DNA from: Pleomorphochaeta sp963678575
GTDB lineage: Bacteria > Spirochaetota > Spirochaetia > Sphaerochaetales > Sphaerochaetaceae
Direction: 5' to 3'
Assembly (NCBI GenBank): GCA_963678575.2
Contig: CAXXHV010000001.1
Span: 124,001 to 188,000, forward strand
DNA: 64,000 nucleotides
Shown here piece by piece: positions 1 to 9,544 of this stretch (within the stretch, counting starts at the first letter, position 1; the number at the start of each line of letters is the position of its first letter). The notes below the pieces were generated by a model. The model made no database searches and was not told where the DNA came from. It was given only the letters and a program-made list of their open reading frames with translations. A program made the position numbers and the translations under genes.

Positions 1-397
1 TACCACCACAAGCAACGTTTAATATTTGACAACCTTTACATATTCCAAGAATTGGTTTTTTTTGAGCGATAGCTTCTTTTATTAATTCAATAGAGAATTT
101 ATCAAAATTAATATCTCCTGGTTTACACTCATCCTTTTTATCTTCATTATATAATTTAGGATTTACATCATAGCCACCAGGAATTAGTAGTGCATCAATT
201 TTATTGATATAAGTAAATATGGTTATATTTGTGAAATTTTTTACATAGGGTATAATTGAAGCAATAGCATCATTTTTTTCTATTGCATTTGTGTATGTAT
301 CAATGCAACCTTGCCTTTTAAAGTTTTGAAAAGCAGAAGTTGGTGAAGGCATGCTAACCTCACCAATTATTCCAATAACTGGTAACACTTTATTCAT
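1..397 (-). CDS. Glutamine amidotransferase-like class C26 hydrolase (gamma-glutamyl-GABA hydrolase type), 3' part beyond window
   Basis: A minus-strand reading frame opens at ATG 397 (preceded by GGTTGG) and runs off the left edge after 132 codons. It begins MNKVLPVIGIIGEVS, has the peptidase C26 feature LLIPGGYDVNP near residue 80 and the nucleophile elbow GICKGCQILNVACGG near residue 120, where the first Cys is the expected catalytic residue. The family cleaves gamma-glutamyl amides (PuuD) or folyl-polyglutamates. The His/Glu of the triad would lie outside the window. It is followed upstream by pepD and nagA on the same strand, so it may belong to a peptide/amino-compound salvage group. 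The substrate cannot be told from this fragment. Confidence 0.8.
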   Translation of the reverse strand, partial: MNKVLPVIGIIGEVSMPSPTSAFQNFKRQGCIDTYTNAIEKNDAIASIIPYVKNFTNITIFTYINKIDALLIPGGYDVNPKLYNEDKKDECKPGDINFDKFSIELIKEAIAQKKPILGICKGCQILNVACGG

Positions 398-470
398 TTT
401 TTCCAACCTATAATAAATTTTTTTTTAGATGAAATTAGGTTAGATAAATAAAAAATCTAACCTAAAAAAA

Positions 471-1910
471 TTATTCAATTATTGTTAATAAGTGTTTTAA
501 AAATTCACTTGTTCTTTTTGTTGAAGATATTGATAATCTTTCTTTAACAGAATGGGCATCAAATATATTTGGTCCAAAAGATACAGAATCCATTCCTTGT
601 ATTCTTGAATTTATTATACCACATTCTAATCCGGCATGTATTGCTGTTAAAATAGGTTCTTTTTTAGAATATTCTTTATAAGCCTTTGCACAAAAAGCTG
701 TTAATTTTGAAGATAAGTCAGGTTTCCAAGATGGATATGCACCAACTTGTTCCACTGTAGCATTTGCGGTTAAAAAGGCTTGAGCACATTTATTTGCAAT
801 ATTGTCTCGACTACTCATTATTGAAGATCTATGAGAACTTATAGCTTCAAAGCCATCTTCATTTGTTTTAACAATAGCAAGATTTGAGGATGTTTCTACA
901 ATTCCTTTAATTTCCATACTCATAGATGAAACTCCGTGAGGAGCGAGGAAGAGTGATCTGATAAAATTAATACTATCTTGTAATAAAAAGGCTGAATCAG
1001 CAACAGTTTCTTCAAATAATACTGTTATAAATGGTTCTTGTTTAGAATATTCCTCTTGATAGATTTTATTTAAATTTTCTATATTTTCTTTTACTTTTGA
1101 TACTTCACAATTATCAATAGCAAAAACACATTCACAAGAGGATGGAATAACATTTCTTTTTGTTCCGCCATTAATTGATACTAATTTTAAAGTATTAAGA
1201 TTAATTAAAGTTCTAGCTATTAGTTTTATTGCATTAGCTCTTTGCAGATGAATTTCAGCACCGCTATGCCCTCCTAATAAGTCTTTTACTGTTAATTTAA
1301 ATACTTTTTCATTTATATTTATTTTTTCTTTAGTAGATTTTAGTTTTGCTTGAGTTTCAATTCCTCCTGCGCATCCAATATATATAATACCTTCATCTTC
1401 TGCATCTAAATTAATAAGCTTTCTGCTTTTTAAGTTTTCTGCTTCAACATTAAAGGCTCCAGTTAATCCTGTTTCTTCACTTACGGTAAAGAGACCTTCA
1501 AGGGGACCATGCTTTACAGAAGTATCTGTAAAAACATCTAATGCCATGGCAATAGCAATCCCGTTATCTCCACCTAGAGTTGTATCTTTTGCTTTTAAAA
1601 AGTCACCTTCGACTACTAGTTGAATTGGATCTTTATCAAAATTATGTTTTGATTCTAAAGTTTTAACACAAACCATATCCATATGTCCTTGAATGGCAAC
1701 GGGACTTCTATTTTCAAAACCTTTTGTTGCAGGAACATAAATAATTACATTTCCTATTTTATCAACTTTTGCTTCAAAATTATTTTTTTTGGCAAAGTTT
1801 AATAAATATTTTCGGACACCTTCTTCATTTCCAGATTCTCTTGGAATATCAGAAATCTCTTTGAAATAAGTAAAAAGAGCGCGTGGTTCTAAATTTTTTA
1901 AATCTATCAT
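471..1910 (-). CDS. pepD: Aminoacyl-histidine dipeptidase (Xaa-His dipeptidase, peptidase M20)
   Basis: The 479-residue product has the full M20C layout. Metal ligands are H76 and D78 (GHMDMVC), D115 (LGGDNGIA) and the catalytic/ligand pair E145-E146 (SEETGLTGA), followed by the lid domain and the C-terminal catalytic half. It hydrolyses dipeptides, classically carnosine-like Xaa-His, in the cytoplasm. The length matches the PepD family. Its start lies 14 nt downstream of the nagA stop, with an AAGGAA ribosome site between, so the two genes are very likely co-transcribed (nagA first). Assignment to the family is firm; exact peptide preference is not. Confidence 0.93.
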   Translation of the reverse strand: MIDLKNLEPRALFTYFKEISDIPRESGNEEGVRKYLLNFAKKNNFEAKVDKIGNVIIYVPATKGFENRSPVAIQGHMDMVCVKTLESKHNFDKDPIQLVVEGDFLKAKDTTLGGDNGIAIAMALDVFTDTSVKHGPLEGLFTVSEETGLTGAFNVEAENLKSRKLINLDAEDEGIIYIGCAGGIETQAKLKSTKEKININEKVFKLTVKDLLGGHSGAEIHLQRANAIKLIARTLINLNTLKLVSINGGTKRNVIPSSCECVFAIDNCEVSKVKENIENLNKIYQEEYSKQEPFITVLFEETVADSAFLLQDSINFIRSLFLAPHGVSSMSMEIKGIVETSSNLAIVKTNEDGFEAISSHRSSIMSSRDNIANKCAQAFLTANATVEQVGAYPSWKPDLSSKLTAFCAKAYKEYSKKEPILTAIHAGLECGIINSRIQGMDSVSFGPNIFDAHSVKERLSISSTKRTSEFLKHLLTIIE

Positions 1911-1924
1911 AATTTTTATTCCTT

Positions 1925-3103
1925 TTAAGCTAATCGATCTCTTATTAGCTTACCCCCAATAAACAAAGCTTTCAACTGTAATTTGTCGTCAACTATAGTT
2001 AAATCTGCTCTATATTCTGGAATAATTGAACCAGCTTTAGCCATAGAATAGATTCTTGCGGGATTGGAAGAAGACATTTGAACAGAATCTGTTAAAGGAA
2101 TACCCCAGTTTGTCATGTTTCTTAAACCTTGAATCATTGTAAGTGAGCTCCCAAGGAATAAAGAAGGATCATCTTTACTTACAAAAGCGCCTTCTTTATT
2201 AAGTGCTGCTTCAACGCCATTAGCATATAAACAACCACTTCTTTGTTTAGTTGGTTTTAAAGCATCTGTAACCATAACAATATTATCTAAAGGTTTTTCT
2301 CTGATTAATAATTTAACTAATTCTGGGTGAACGTGAACTCCATCACAAATAATTTCAGCTTTCATGTTTTTTTCAATCATAATAGCCCCTACTGTTCCTG
2401 GGTTTCTGTGATGTAGTCTACTCATAGCATTGAAAAAATGAGTAGAATGTAATATTCCACATTGCATTCCTTCAATAATATTTTCATATGTTGCATCAGT
2501 ATGACCCGCCAATAAAACGACATTGTGTTTTCTTGCTTCTAAAGCTAATTGACGCATTTTTTTCAATTCAGGAGCAACTGTCATACAAACAATATTTCCC
2601 TTTCCTGCTTCTAAAAGTTTGTGGAATAGGTCTAAATCAACATCTCTTCTTCCTTCAGGATTTTGGGCTCCAATTCGTTTGCTTGAAATGAAAGGGCCTT
2701 CTAGGTTTACACCTTGTATAATGGCGCCTTTTTCATGCCCCATTGCGTCAACTATTGCTTTAATACCATTTAGCATATTTTCTTCAGAATCTGTATAAAT
2801 GGTAGGCATAAATCGTGATACTCCAAAATCAGCTAATTTTTCACTCATTCCTAAAATTGAATCAGGGGAATTATCCTCAGTGCCATAGCCACCAATACCG
2901 TGAATATGGGTATCAATTAAACCTGGGATTATATAACTATTTTGAACGTCAATTACTATTGTATCTTTGGGGAAATCCTTTTGAGAAAATCGTTGCATAT
3001 TAAAAATATCGCCAATATTTCCTTTTTCATCTATATATATTGCACAGTTCTCTAATTTTGCATAACCTGTCAGAACTGTTCCATTAATTAAAACTGTATT
3101 CAT
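1925..3103 (-). CDS. nagA: N-acetylglucosamine-6-phosphate deacetylase
   Basis: The 392-residue amidohydrolase carries DTHIHGIGG (H66, H68), the middle metal/substrate motifs LEGPF and GHTDA near residue 200, THFFNAM near 220, and the catalytic Asp motif VTDAL near 280. These are diagnostic of NagA, which removes acetyl from GlcNAc-6-P to give glucosamine-6-P for glycolysis or wall precursors. The start ATG has TAGGAG upstream. No nagB or PTS gene is visible in the window, so the rest of the pathway must be elsewhere. It leads a probable operon with pepD. Confidence 0.94.
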   Translation of the reverse strand: MNTVLINGTVLTGYAKLENCAIYIDEKGNIGDIFNMQRFSQKDFPKDTIVIDVQNSYIIPGLIDTHIHGIGGYGTEDNSPDSILGMSEKLADFGVSRFMPTIYTDSEENMLNGIKAIVDAMGHEKGAIIQGVNLEGPFISSKRIGAQNPEGRRDVDLDLFHKLLEAGKGNIVCMTVAPELKKMRQLALEARKHNVVLLAGHTDATYENIIEGMQCGILHSTHFFNAMSRLHHRNPGTVGAIMIEKNMKAEIICDGVHVHPELVKLLIREKPLDNIVMVTDALKPTKQRSGCLYANGVEAALNKEGAFVSKDDPSLFLGSSLTMIQGLRNMTNWGIPLTDSVQMSSSNPARIYSMAKAGSIIPEYRADLTIVDDKLQLKALFIGGKLIRDRLA

Positions 3104-3212
3104 GATAAACTCCTAGTTACAATATAAGTATAGAGAACAAAATTAATATGGTCAAAGATTCTTCATATTTATTGTGAAAAGTGTAAAAAAAGTGGCTTAT
3201 TGTATAATAGTT

Positions 3213-4568
3213 TTAATTTGTAAAATCTTTAATCCAGGTTTTAGATTTTATTTTATATAGGCCAATAATTGTTTTAAAAACTTCTTCTAAACTCATAACT
3301 AAATATATATAGGGTAGAGGTAATTTAAAAATAAAAATTGCAATGAAAACGGAGGGAACCCCAATAAACCAAACACTTATTGCTTCTGTAATAAAAGCAA
3401 AGGTAGTGCTTCCTCCACCTCTAATTATTCCAACTATAATTGCAGTTACTAAAAATTTTAATGGTATTAAGAATGCAAAGAATGAAAGGGTTGTTATAAT
3501 TAATTGAGAAACATTATTTTCTAATCGGAATAAGTGTGTTAAAAATGGTGCTGAAAAGAATAACATGATACCTACTATTGCTCCACTGATAATACTTAAA
3601 AAAAGAAATCGGTTTGAATAAACTTGAGCTAATTCATATCGTTTTTCTCCAACTTTATTACCTACCATTATAGACGCAGACATACTAAAGCCCATTGCAA
3701 CTATAAAAAACAATCCTGTAATTGATTCTGTAACTTGCACAGCAGCAACAACTTGTGTTCCCATTTGTGCAAAAGCAAATTTATAAGCTACCATTCCTAA
3801 AGCCCAAGTTAGTTCATTTAATACAACCGGAGAGCTCGTTTTTAAGAATTTTTTTACAAAGGGTAAAGTAAATATAAAAGATTTAATTCTTTTTAAACCT
3901 AAATCTGGGTTTTTTTTATTATAAGAGAAACTAATTAATAATATAACCTCGACAAATCTACAGAAAGTTGTAGAAATAGCAGCGCCTTGAACTCCTAGTG
4001 CTGGAAAAGGGCCAATTCCAAAAATTAATATATAGTTTCCAATCGTGTTTAGTGTTAGAGCTAAAGTAGCGACAAATAGTGGTAATTTTGAATTATGGAT
4101 TGATCGAAAAGCTGTAGCATATATGTATCCAATAGATGAGAAGAAGTAACTTATGCTTACAATTTTTAAATACTGAGAACCTAATTTTATTACTTCTAAA
4201 TCTTTTGTAAAAAAGCGCATTATTGTTTCTGGAAAGAAGAAAGAAGTAAAACTGAAAAAAAATGCAAAAAGAGAACTTGAAATAATTGCAAGAACGAAAG
4301 TCTTTTTGAAATCATTAATTTTTTGAGCTCCCCAAAATTGGGACATTAAAACGCCGGAACCACTTCCGAGTCCAAAATAAATTAAATTTATTAAAAAGAA
4401 CATTTGGTTAGCTAATCCGACAGCTGCTACACTTTGAGAGCCAAGTTGCCCTATCATTATAGTATCTATAAAGGAAACTGAGTTAAGTAATAATTGGTGA
4501 AGCATCATAGGAATAGATAAATGAAATAATTTTTTGTAAAAATCTTTTTTTTCTATTGTTAAAATCAT
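3213..4568 (-). CDS. MATE family multidrug/sodium antiporter
   Basis: The 451-residue membrane protein has about twelve hydrophobic segments in two MatE halves (about residues 15-220 and 245-445). It opens with the typical LFHLSIPMMLHQLL and has the GQLGSQSVAAVGLANQ motif near residue 40. MATE proteins exchange Na+ or H+ for cationic drugs or metabolites; the substrate is not predictable. The gene stands alone. Upstream of the ATG, the motif TTTGACAAATG lies in a promoter-like region and is repeated at the promoter of the GntR regulator at 24.5 kb, which may control both. Confidence 0.9.
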   Translation of the reverse strand: MILTIEKKDFYKKLFHLSIPMMLHQLLLNSVSFIDTIMIGQLGSQSVAAVGLANQMFFLINLIYFGLGSGSGVLMSQFWGAQKINDFKKTFVLAIISSSLFAFFFSFTSFFFPETIMRFFTKDLEVIKLGSQYLKIVSISYFFSSIGYIYATAFRSIHNSKLPLFVATLALTLNTIGNYILIFGIGPFPALGVQGAAISTTFCRFVEVILLISFSYNKKNPDLGLKRIKSFIFTLPFVKKFLKTSSPVVLNELTWALGMVAYKFAFAQMGTQVVAAVQVTESITGLFFIVAMGFSMSASIMVGNKVGEKRYELAQVYSNRFLFLSIISGAIVGIMLFFSAPFLTHLFRLENNVSQLIITTLSFFAFLIPLKFLVTAIIVGIIRGGGSTTFAFITEAISVWFIGVPSVFIAIFIFKLPLPYIYLVMSLEEVFKTIIGLYKIKSKTWIKDFTN

Positions 4569-4594
4569 GTCTATTTCTCAATGAATTAATATAA

Positions 4595-4606
4595 CATTTG
4601 TCAAAA
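4595..4606 (-). promoter_or_regulatory. Possible operator copy upstream of the MATE gene
   Basis: On the minus strand this reads TTTTGACAAATG and is followed by TTATATT. The same stretch (17 bp identical, ATATAACATTTGTCAAA on the plus strand) occurs at 24558-24574, just upstream of the FadR-type regulator, where it is a perfect palindrome. It overlaps the likely -35/spacer region, so repressor binding would block transcription. This is inferred from two copies only. Confidence 0.4.
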
Positions 4607-4735
4607 TCAAACAAGTCATTTTCATATAATATAATAAAAAAAAGTATTAAACTTGTTTGTCGGATATCAATAGTGTAAAATGCTTACAAATTAATTTTAT
4701 ATAATTTTAATCTTAATATGCCTAAGGAAATTTTA

Positions 4736-5671
4736 ATGGAAAAAAAAGGTTTAGTTATTTTAAACCCTAATGCAAATAAAGGAAAAGGGAAAAAGTTAGA
4801 ATCACTTATTTATGATGCTTTTAAAAAAGAAAATGTTTTAATAGAAATAATTAAATCAAAAGGAATAAATGATTGTAGAAAAATAGCCTATGAAGCGGTA
4901 GGTAATTATAGCTTTATAACAGCAGCAGGTGGTGACGGAACGGCAAATGAAGTTGCAGATGGGATAATAAAGAAATCAAATGAATTAAATCTTAGTCTTG
5001 AAGAAATGCCAATGTTTTCTATCCTTCCAACAGGAAGAGGTAATGATTTTGCATGGTTCTTAAAAATAAATGATAAAGATTTAAGTTCAATTGTAAGAAA
5101 AATTATTAATAATGAATATAAATCAATTGATGTTGGTTTTTGTATTGGAGGAAGATTTCCCGAAGGTTCCCATTTTATAAATGGATTAGGAATAGGGTTT
5201 GAGCCTTCTGTAAATTTTATAGCTAGTAGTTATAAAAAAGTTTCTGGTACCTTAAGTTATGTTTTAGCTTTACTACAACTTTTAAGGCATTATCCGATTG
5301 CTATGGATTTAGAAATAGAAACTTTATCAAAAAAATTTAATATTAAATCGCAACAGTTATCAATTGGAAATGGGCGAAGAATGGGGAGTGCTTTTTTAAT
5401 GACTCCAAAAGCAATAATTGATGATGGGTTTTTAGATTTTGTTTATGCTCATAAACCTATTGAAAAAAGTAAGCTTTTAAAAACAGCAATAAAATTTTTA
5501 TCTGGGAAACAATTAGATGACTTTCATTTTTCTTTTTCGAGAGAAAAATGGATAAAAATAACCTCAACAAATAATAATATGCCAATTCATATTGATGGGG
5601 AAATGGTTGGAAAAGATATAAAAACTATAGAAATTTATCTAAAAGAGAAGGCTTTGAAGGTTATTTGTTAA
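4736..5671 (+). CDS. Diacylglycerol kinase family lipid kinase (DagK/YegS-like)
   Basis: The 311-residue protein has the DAGK catalytic signature AAGGDGTANEVADGI with the nucleotide-binding GGDGT, plus LPTGRGNDFAW and the late GNGRRMG and HIDGE motifs. The start is set at 4736 rather than the upstream ATG at 4718 because AAGGA sits seven bases before it and nothing ribosome-site-like precedes 4718. Members phosphorylate diacylglycerol or related lipids at the membrane surface, recycling diacylglycerol from envelope metabolism. It is a single gene; the glycosidase follows after a 150-bp gap. Confidence 0.88.
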   Translation: MEKKGLVILNPNANKGKGKKLESLIYDAFKKENVLIEIIKSKGINDCRKIAYEAVGNYSFITAAGGDGTANEVADGIIKKSNELNLSLEEMPMFSILPTGRGNDFAWFLKINDKDLSSIVRKIINNEYKSIDVGFCIGGRFPEGSHFINGLGIGFEPSVNFIASSYKKVSGTLSYVLALLQLLRHYPIAMDLEIETLSKKFNIKSQQLSIGNGRRMGSAFLMTPKAIIDDGFLDFVYAHKPIEKSKLLKTAIKFLSGKQLDDFHFSFSREKWIKITSTNNNMPIHIDGEMVGKDIKTIEIYLKEKALKVIC

Positions 5672-5822
5672 AAAAAAGGTAAAAAATAAAATTTTTTTTA
5701 ATGAATTTAATAAATATAGTGTATGATTACTGTATGCGTTAATTATTTGCCTCTTGCAGTGTTTTTTATTATATTGTATTTTATTAGATTCTAGTGAACG
5801 CATTAGATTTGAGGAGAAGACA

Positions 5823-7247
5823 TTGGTTAAGGAATTAGTTCCAGCAATACATTTTTATGATCAAGACTTTGTCGATATGTATAATCGTACTTGGGTATGG
5901 ATTAATGAGCAATGGGAAAGTGGCACTGAACAAAACGGATTTGTTGGGGAATATTTGTCGTATAAAGGACAGAAAACTTTTAATCAGTTTGAAGCATGCA
6001 TGTCTGCATTGTTTTTAGTTTATAGTAATCAAAAGTACTCTCCATTTTCTTTGATTGACTTTTTTTATTCAAAACAAGAAGAAGATGGTGCTATTCGTAG
6101 CGATTATTCTATCGAAGATGGGAAGCCTGTATTATCACCAAATAATTCATTAGGGGTTACTTCTTGTCTATTGGCATATGTTGAATTTGTTTTTTATCAT
6201 AAAATTGGGAATAAAAAAAGATTAAAAGAAGTTGTTCCAAAATTAGAAAAATATTTTGAATGGTTGAATGATAACTTCAAAGATGAAAATGGTTTATATT
6301 CTGTTCCCTTAGAAGCTTGTAATAGTGGTAATATTCCTCGTAAGAATTGTGTTTATCCTATTGATTTTAATGCACAACTTGCTATGAATGCATTATATAT
6401 GTCTGCTATTGGTGATATTTTAAATGACAAAGAATTAAGTTTTAAATATAAGAAAATGTATTTTGGCCTAAAAACTAGAATTAATACTTATATGTGGGAT
6501 GAAAATACTAATTTTTATTATGATTTAAATAATAAAGGTAAAAAAGTCGGTGAAAAGTTTATAGGAGCATATTGGACATTATTAGCAGAGATTCCAAATG
6601 ACGAAAGGGCTTCATTTTTAATCAAACAATTGCATGATCCAAATGAATTTGGCACAGACAATCCTTTTCCAGGGTTACCTGTTAGTTCAGAAAATTACAG
6701 TGAATTAGGAAATGGTTGGTGTGGTGGTGTTATACCAATAAATACTTTTATGGTTGTTAAAGGTTTAATTAACTACAACGAATTTGTTTTTGCAAGAGAA
6801 TGTGCAATAAGGCATTTATATTTTATTTTAGATACATTTCACCCAGATACAGATAAAATTGATGATGTATGGGAAGGCTATTTGCCAAATAAAGAAGGCA
6901 AAAGTTCTACTAATGAAATTCCAGGATTCCCAAGAAAAAGATTTATTGCTATGAATGGATTAATTTCAATTTCCTTGATGATTGAAAATATAATTGGTAT
7001 GGATATTTCTCTTCCTAGAAAAACAGTAGACTGGACAATGCCTAGTAGAGAAGCTATGGGTATTGAAGGTTTATCTCTAAAAAGAAATATGATTACTATT
7101 TTAAGCAATAAAAATGCAAGAGGCTGGGAAGTTCGTTTAGAAAGTGAAAAATTATATTATTTTACAATTGAAATAATTGATGAAGATAAAAAGAAGACAT
7201 TACCTATTCCTTCTGGTAAATGTTCAATGTTGGTTGATAAATTATAA
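5823..7247 (+). CDS. Six-hairpin glycosidase (trehalase / glycogen-debranching-like, GH63/GH37 clan)
   Basis: An alpha/alpha-barrel glycosidase of 474 residues. Recognisable parts are the conserved NGFVGEYLS near the N-terminus, the YPIDFNAQLAMNAL helix, YMWDENTNFYYD, GAYWTLLAEIP and NGWCGGVIPINTFM. The start is taken as TTG 5823 because GAGGAG lies seven bases upstream; the longer frame from 5754 would add 23 hydrophobic residues without a ribosome site. The family includes alpha-glucosidases and trehalases; no signal peptide is visible, so a cytoplasmic role on storage or imported sugars is likely. The stop overlaps the start of the next gene by one base (TAATG), so the two are translationally coupled. 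Confidence 0.75.
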   Translation: MVKELVPAIHFYDQDFVDMYNRTWVWINEQWESGTEQNGFVGEYLSYKGQKTFNQFEACMSALFLVYSNQKYSPFSLIDFFYSKQEEDGAIRSDYSIEDGKPVLSPNNSLGVTSCLLAYVEFVFYHKIGNKKRLKEVVPKLEKYFEWLNDNFKDENGLYSVPLEACNSGNIPRKNCVYPIDFNAQLAMNALYMSAIGDILNDKELSFKYKKMYFGLKTRINTYMWDENTNFYYDLNNKGKKVGEKFIGAYWTLLAEIPNDERASFLIKQLHDPNEFGTDNPFPGLPVSSENYSELGNGWCGGVIPINTFMVVKGLINYNEFVFARECAIRHLYFILDTFHPDTDKIDDVWEGYLPNKEGKSSTNEIPGFPRKRFIAMNGLISISLMIENIIGMDISLPRKTVDWTMPSREAMGIEGLSLKRNMITILSNKNARGWEVRLESEKLYYFTIEIIDEDKKKTLPIPSGKCSMLVDKL

Positions 7248-8035
7248 TGGCTTGGTTTGGTAAAATAATTGGTGGTTTATTAGGTTTGACTCTTGGTGGT
7301 CCAATTGGTTTGATTGCTGGAATAGCTTTTGGTAATTTGTTTGATAATGCACAAAACTATGATAGTAATTCATCTTCGACTAAATACTATGAATTTGGTC
7401 AAAGAAGAATGAATAGAATTGAACAAAGAAACATGTTATTTTTTGTGGGTGTTTTTTCTTTGTTAGCAAGATTAACTCAAGCAGATTCAAATGTAAGCAA
7501 AGAGGAACGAGCTGCCGTTAATAATTTTATTGATAATGACTTAAGCCTTGATTTTTCTTCAAGAGAGGCTGCAAGACGTGTTTTTGAAGCTGCTTTAGTA
7601 AATGGTGGAACTGTTGAACAGTTTGCAAAACAATTATATTCGGGATTTAATCATGATCCAGCCATTTTACAACTTACTATAGATGTTCTTTTTAAAGTTG
7701 CAATTTCTGATGGTTCGTTGTCTGTAGAAGAAGAGAATATAATTAAACAGGTTATTGCAATATTTAGATTTTCCCCTTCATATTTTGAAGGGATGAAGAA
7801 TAAATACTTATCAAGTAATAATAACACGGCTAATTCATATTCAATATTAGGTCTTACAGAGAATGCTAGTGATGCGGATGTAAAAAAGGCTTATAGAAAA
7901 TTGAGTATTGAGTATCATCCGGATACAATTGCATCAAAAGGCCTTCCTGAAGAATTTTCTAAAATGGCAACGTCTAAATTTCGAGAAATTCAAGATGCTT
8001 ATGAAAAAATAAAAAAAGAAAGAAATATAAAATAA
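7247..8035 (+). CDS. TerB-DnaJ domain protein (DjlA-like co-chaperone)
   Basis: The 262-residue protein has three parts. Residues 1-35 are glycine-rich and hydrophobic (GKIIGGLLGLTLGGPIGL). About 65-180 form a TerB-like helical domain (LTQADSNVSKEER, VAISDGSLSVEEE). The last 65 residues are a J domain with the HPD motif (YHPDT). This order matches DjlA-type membrane-associated co-chaperones, which stimulate DnaK ATPase. It is translationally coupled to the upstream glycosidase by a one-base overlap, an odd pairing with no obvious functional link. A hairpin with a T-run follows at 8038-8075. Confidence 0.85.
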   Translation: MAWFGKIIGGLLGLTLGGPIGLIAGIAFGNLFDNAQNYDSNSSSTKYYEFGQRRMNRIEQRNMLFFVGVFSLLARLTQADSNVSKEERAAVNNFIDNDLSLDFSSREAARRVFEAALVNGGTVEQFAKQLYSGFNHDPAILQLTIDVLFKVAISDGSLSVEEENIIKQVIAIFRFSPSYFEGMKNKYLSSNNNTANSYSILGLTENASDADVKKAYRKLSIEYHPDTIASKGLPEEFSKMATSKFREIQDAYEKIKKERNIK

Positions 8036-8037
8036 AA

Positions 8038-8075
8038 ATTAAACATGTATTCTTAATAAAGAAATGCATGTTTTT
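8038..8075 (+). terminator. Intrinsic terminator after the TerB-DnaJ gene
   Basis: AAACATGTATT pairs with AATGCATGTTT (eleven base pairs, one G-U) around an AT-rich loop and is followed directly by eight T. It lies three bases after the stop codon. Confidence 0.8.
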
Positions 8076-8088
8076 TTTGAGGTAATAA

Positions 8089-8967
8089 ATGAATTATAAA
8101 GGAACGGTTATTTTAGAAGGTGGTGCAAATAGAGGTGTTTTTACTGCAGGTGTATTAGACTTTTTGATGGAACAAGATATTTATTTTTCAAATATTATTG
8201 GAGTCTCTGCTGGTTCTTGTAATGGAATTAATTATGCGGCACATCAAATTGGAAGATCAAAGAAAAGTATTATTATTGAGAAAAAGGAAAATAAATATAT
8301 AAATAAAAAGAAAATTCTTTCAAATAATATTCTTGATATGAATAAGCTTTTTGTTACTTTTCCTCAAAAAACATTCCCTTTTGATTATTCTTTATTTATA
8401 AAAAATGGTCATGATGTTGATATAACTGTTACTAATTGTATTTCAGGAAAATGTGAATATCTAAAATTAGATGCTGAAAACAAAAATTTAGAAAGTTGTA
8501 GAGCTTCATGTAGTATGCCATTAGCTACCCCTATTGTTAAATTAAATTCTATTGCCTATATAGATGGAAGTGTCTCCAATTCAATTCCTTTAGAAAAGGC
8601 TTATGAAATTGGAAACAAAGTTATAATTTTAATACTAACCCAAAAAGAAGGTTATCTTAAAAAAGAGAATAATTTGATAGTAGAAAAATTAGTAAAAAGA
8701 CAATATAAAAATTATCCAAATGTAATAAAGTCTTATTCACAAAGGCCTCAAAGGTATAATAATAGACTCAATGAAATTTCTGAATTAGAAAAAAAGGGTT
8801 CAATTTTTGTTATAAGGCCTGAAGTAGATACTATTTCTCATTTAGAAGAAGACGTCTCCGTTTTAACGGATTTTTATAATCATGGATATAATTTAATAAA
8901 AAGAAGATATGTCGAATTGCAAAATTATATTAAAAAAAACCTAATACTTGAGAACTCTAAAAATTAA
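8089..8967 (+). CDS. Patatin-like phospholipase (YjjU family)
   Basis: The 292-residue protein has an oxyanion loop EGGANRGVFTAGVLDFL at residues 8-25, a serine nucleophile motif GVSAGS near residue 43 and a dyad aspartate DGSVS near residue 165. The sequence after it (NSIPLEKAYEIG) is typical of the bacterial YjjU/RssA-like subgroup. Such enzymes are lipid acyl hydrolases; there is no signal peptide, so a cytoplasmic or membrane-surface location is expected. The 3' end overlaps the convergent recR stop by 11 bases. Confidence 0.87.
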   Translation: MNYKGTVILEGGANRGVFTAGVLDFLMEQDIYFSNIIGVSAGSCNGINYAAHQIGRSKKSIIIEKKENKYINKKKILSNNILDMNKLFVTFPQKTFPFDYSLFIKNGHDVDITVTNCISGKCEYLKLDAENKNLESCRASCSMPLATPIVKLNSIAYIDGSVSNSIPLEKAYEIGNKVIILILTQKEGYLKKENNLIVEKLVKRQYKNYPNVIKSYSQRPQRYNNRLNEISELEKKGSIFVIRPEVDTISHLEEDVSVLTDFYNHGYNLIKRRYVELQNYIKKNLILENSKN

Positions 8968-9544
8968 TTCTTCCTCTTAATGATCTTGCAATCGTAATTT
9001 TATCAGCGTATTCTAAATCTCCACCAATTGGTAAACCACTAGCTAAGCGTGTAATTTTGATATTTGATTCTTTAAGGATTTGCCTAATATACAAAGCTGT
9101 TGTATCGCCCTCCTCTGTTGGGTTTGTAGCAATAATTACTTCTTTATATTCTCCTGTTTTTAATCTTTTGAATAATTTAGAAAAATTCAATTGATCAACA
9201 CCTATGCCATCAATAGGGCTTATGGCTCCTCCTAGTACATGAAACATTCCATCATAAACCCCACTTGCCTGTAATGTGATTACATCTTGTGGTTGTTCTA
9301 CTATACATATTGTTGAATGATCTCTAGTCGGATTAGAGCATATGGGGCAAGGATCTGTTTCTGTATAACTTCCGCAAATGCTACAAGGAATAATTTTGTC
9401 TTGAATTGTTGAAATTTCTTGACCCAATAATTTATTAAAGCCGTTATCTGTTTTAATTAAATGATAGGCTAACCTTGAGGCAGTTTTAGGGCCAATACTT
9501 GGGAGTCTGCTTAAATGTTCAATAAGATCTTCTAAAGCACTCAT
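8957..9544 (-). CDS. recR: Recombination mediator RecR
   Basis: At 195 residues it has the standard RecR order: helix-hairpin-helix (LSRLPSIGPKTASRLAYHL), a four-cysteine zinc finger (C54, C57, C66, C69), and a Toprim domain starting CIVEQPQDVITLQASG. RecR with RecO loads RecA at gaps. The gene starts one base from the ebfC stop, in the common dnaX-ebfC-recR order. Confidence 0.96.
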   Translation of the reverse strand: MSALEDLIEHLSRLPSIGPKTASRLAYHLIKTDNGFNKLLGQEISTIQDKIIPCSICGSYTETDPCPICSNPTRDHSTICIVEQPQDVITLQASGVYDGMFHVLGGAISPIDGIGVDQLNFSKLFKRLKTGEYKEVIIATNPTEEGDTTALYIRQILKESNIKITRLASGLPIGGDLEYADKITIARSLRGRINF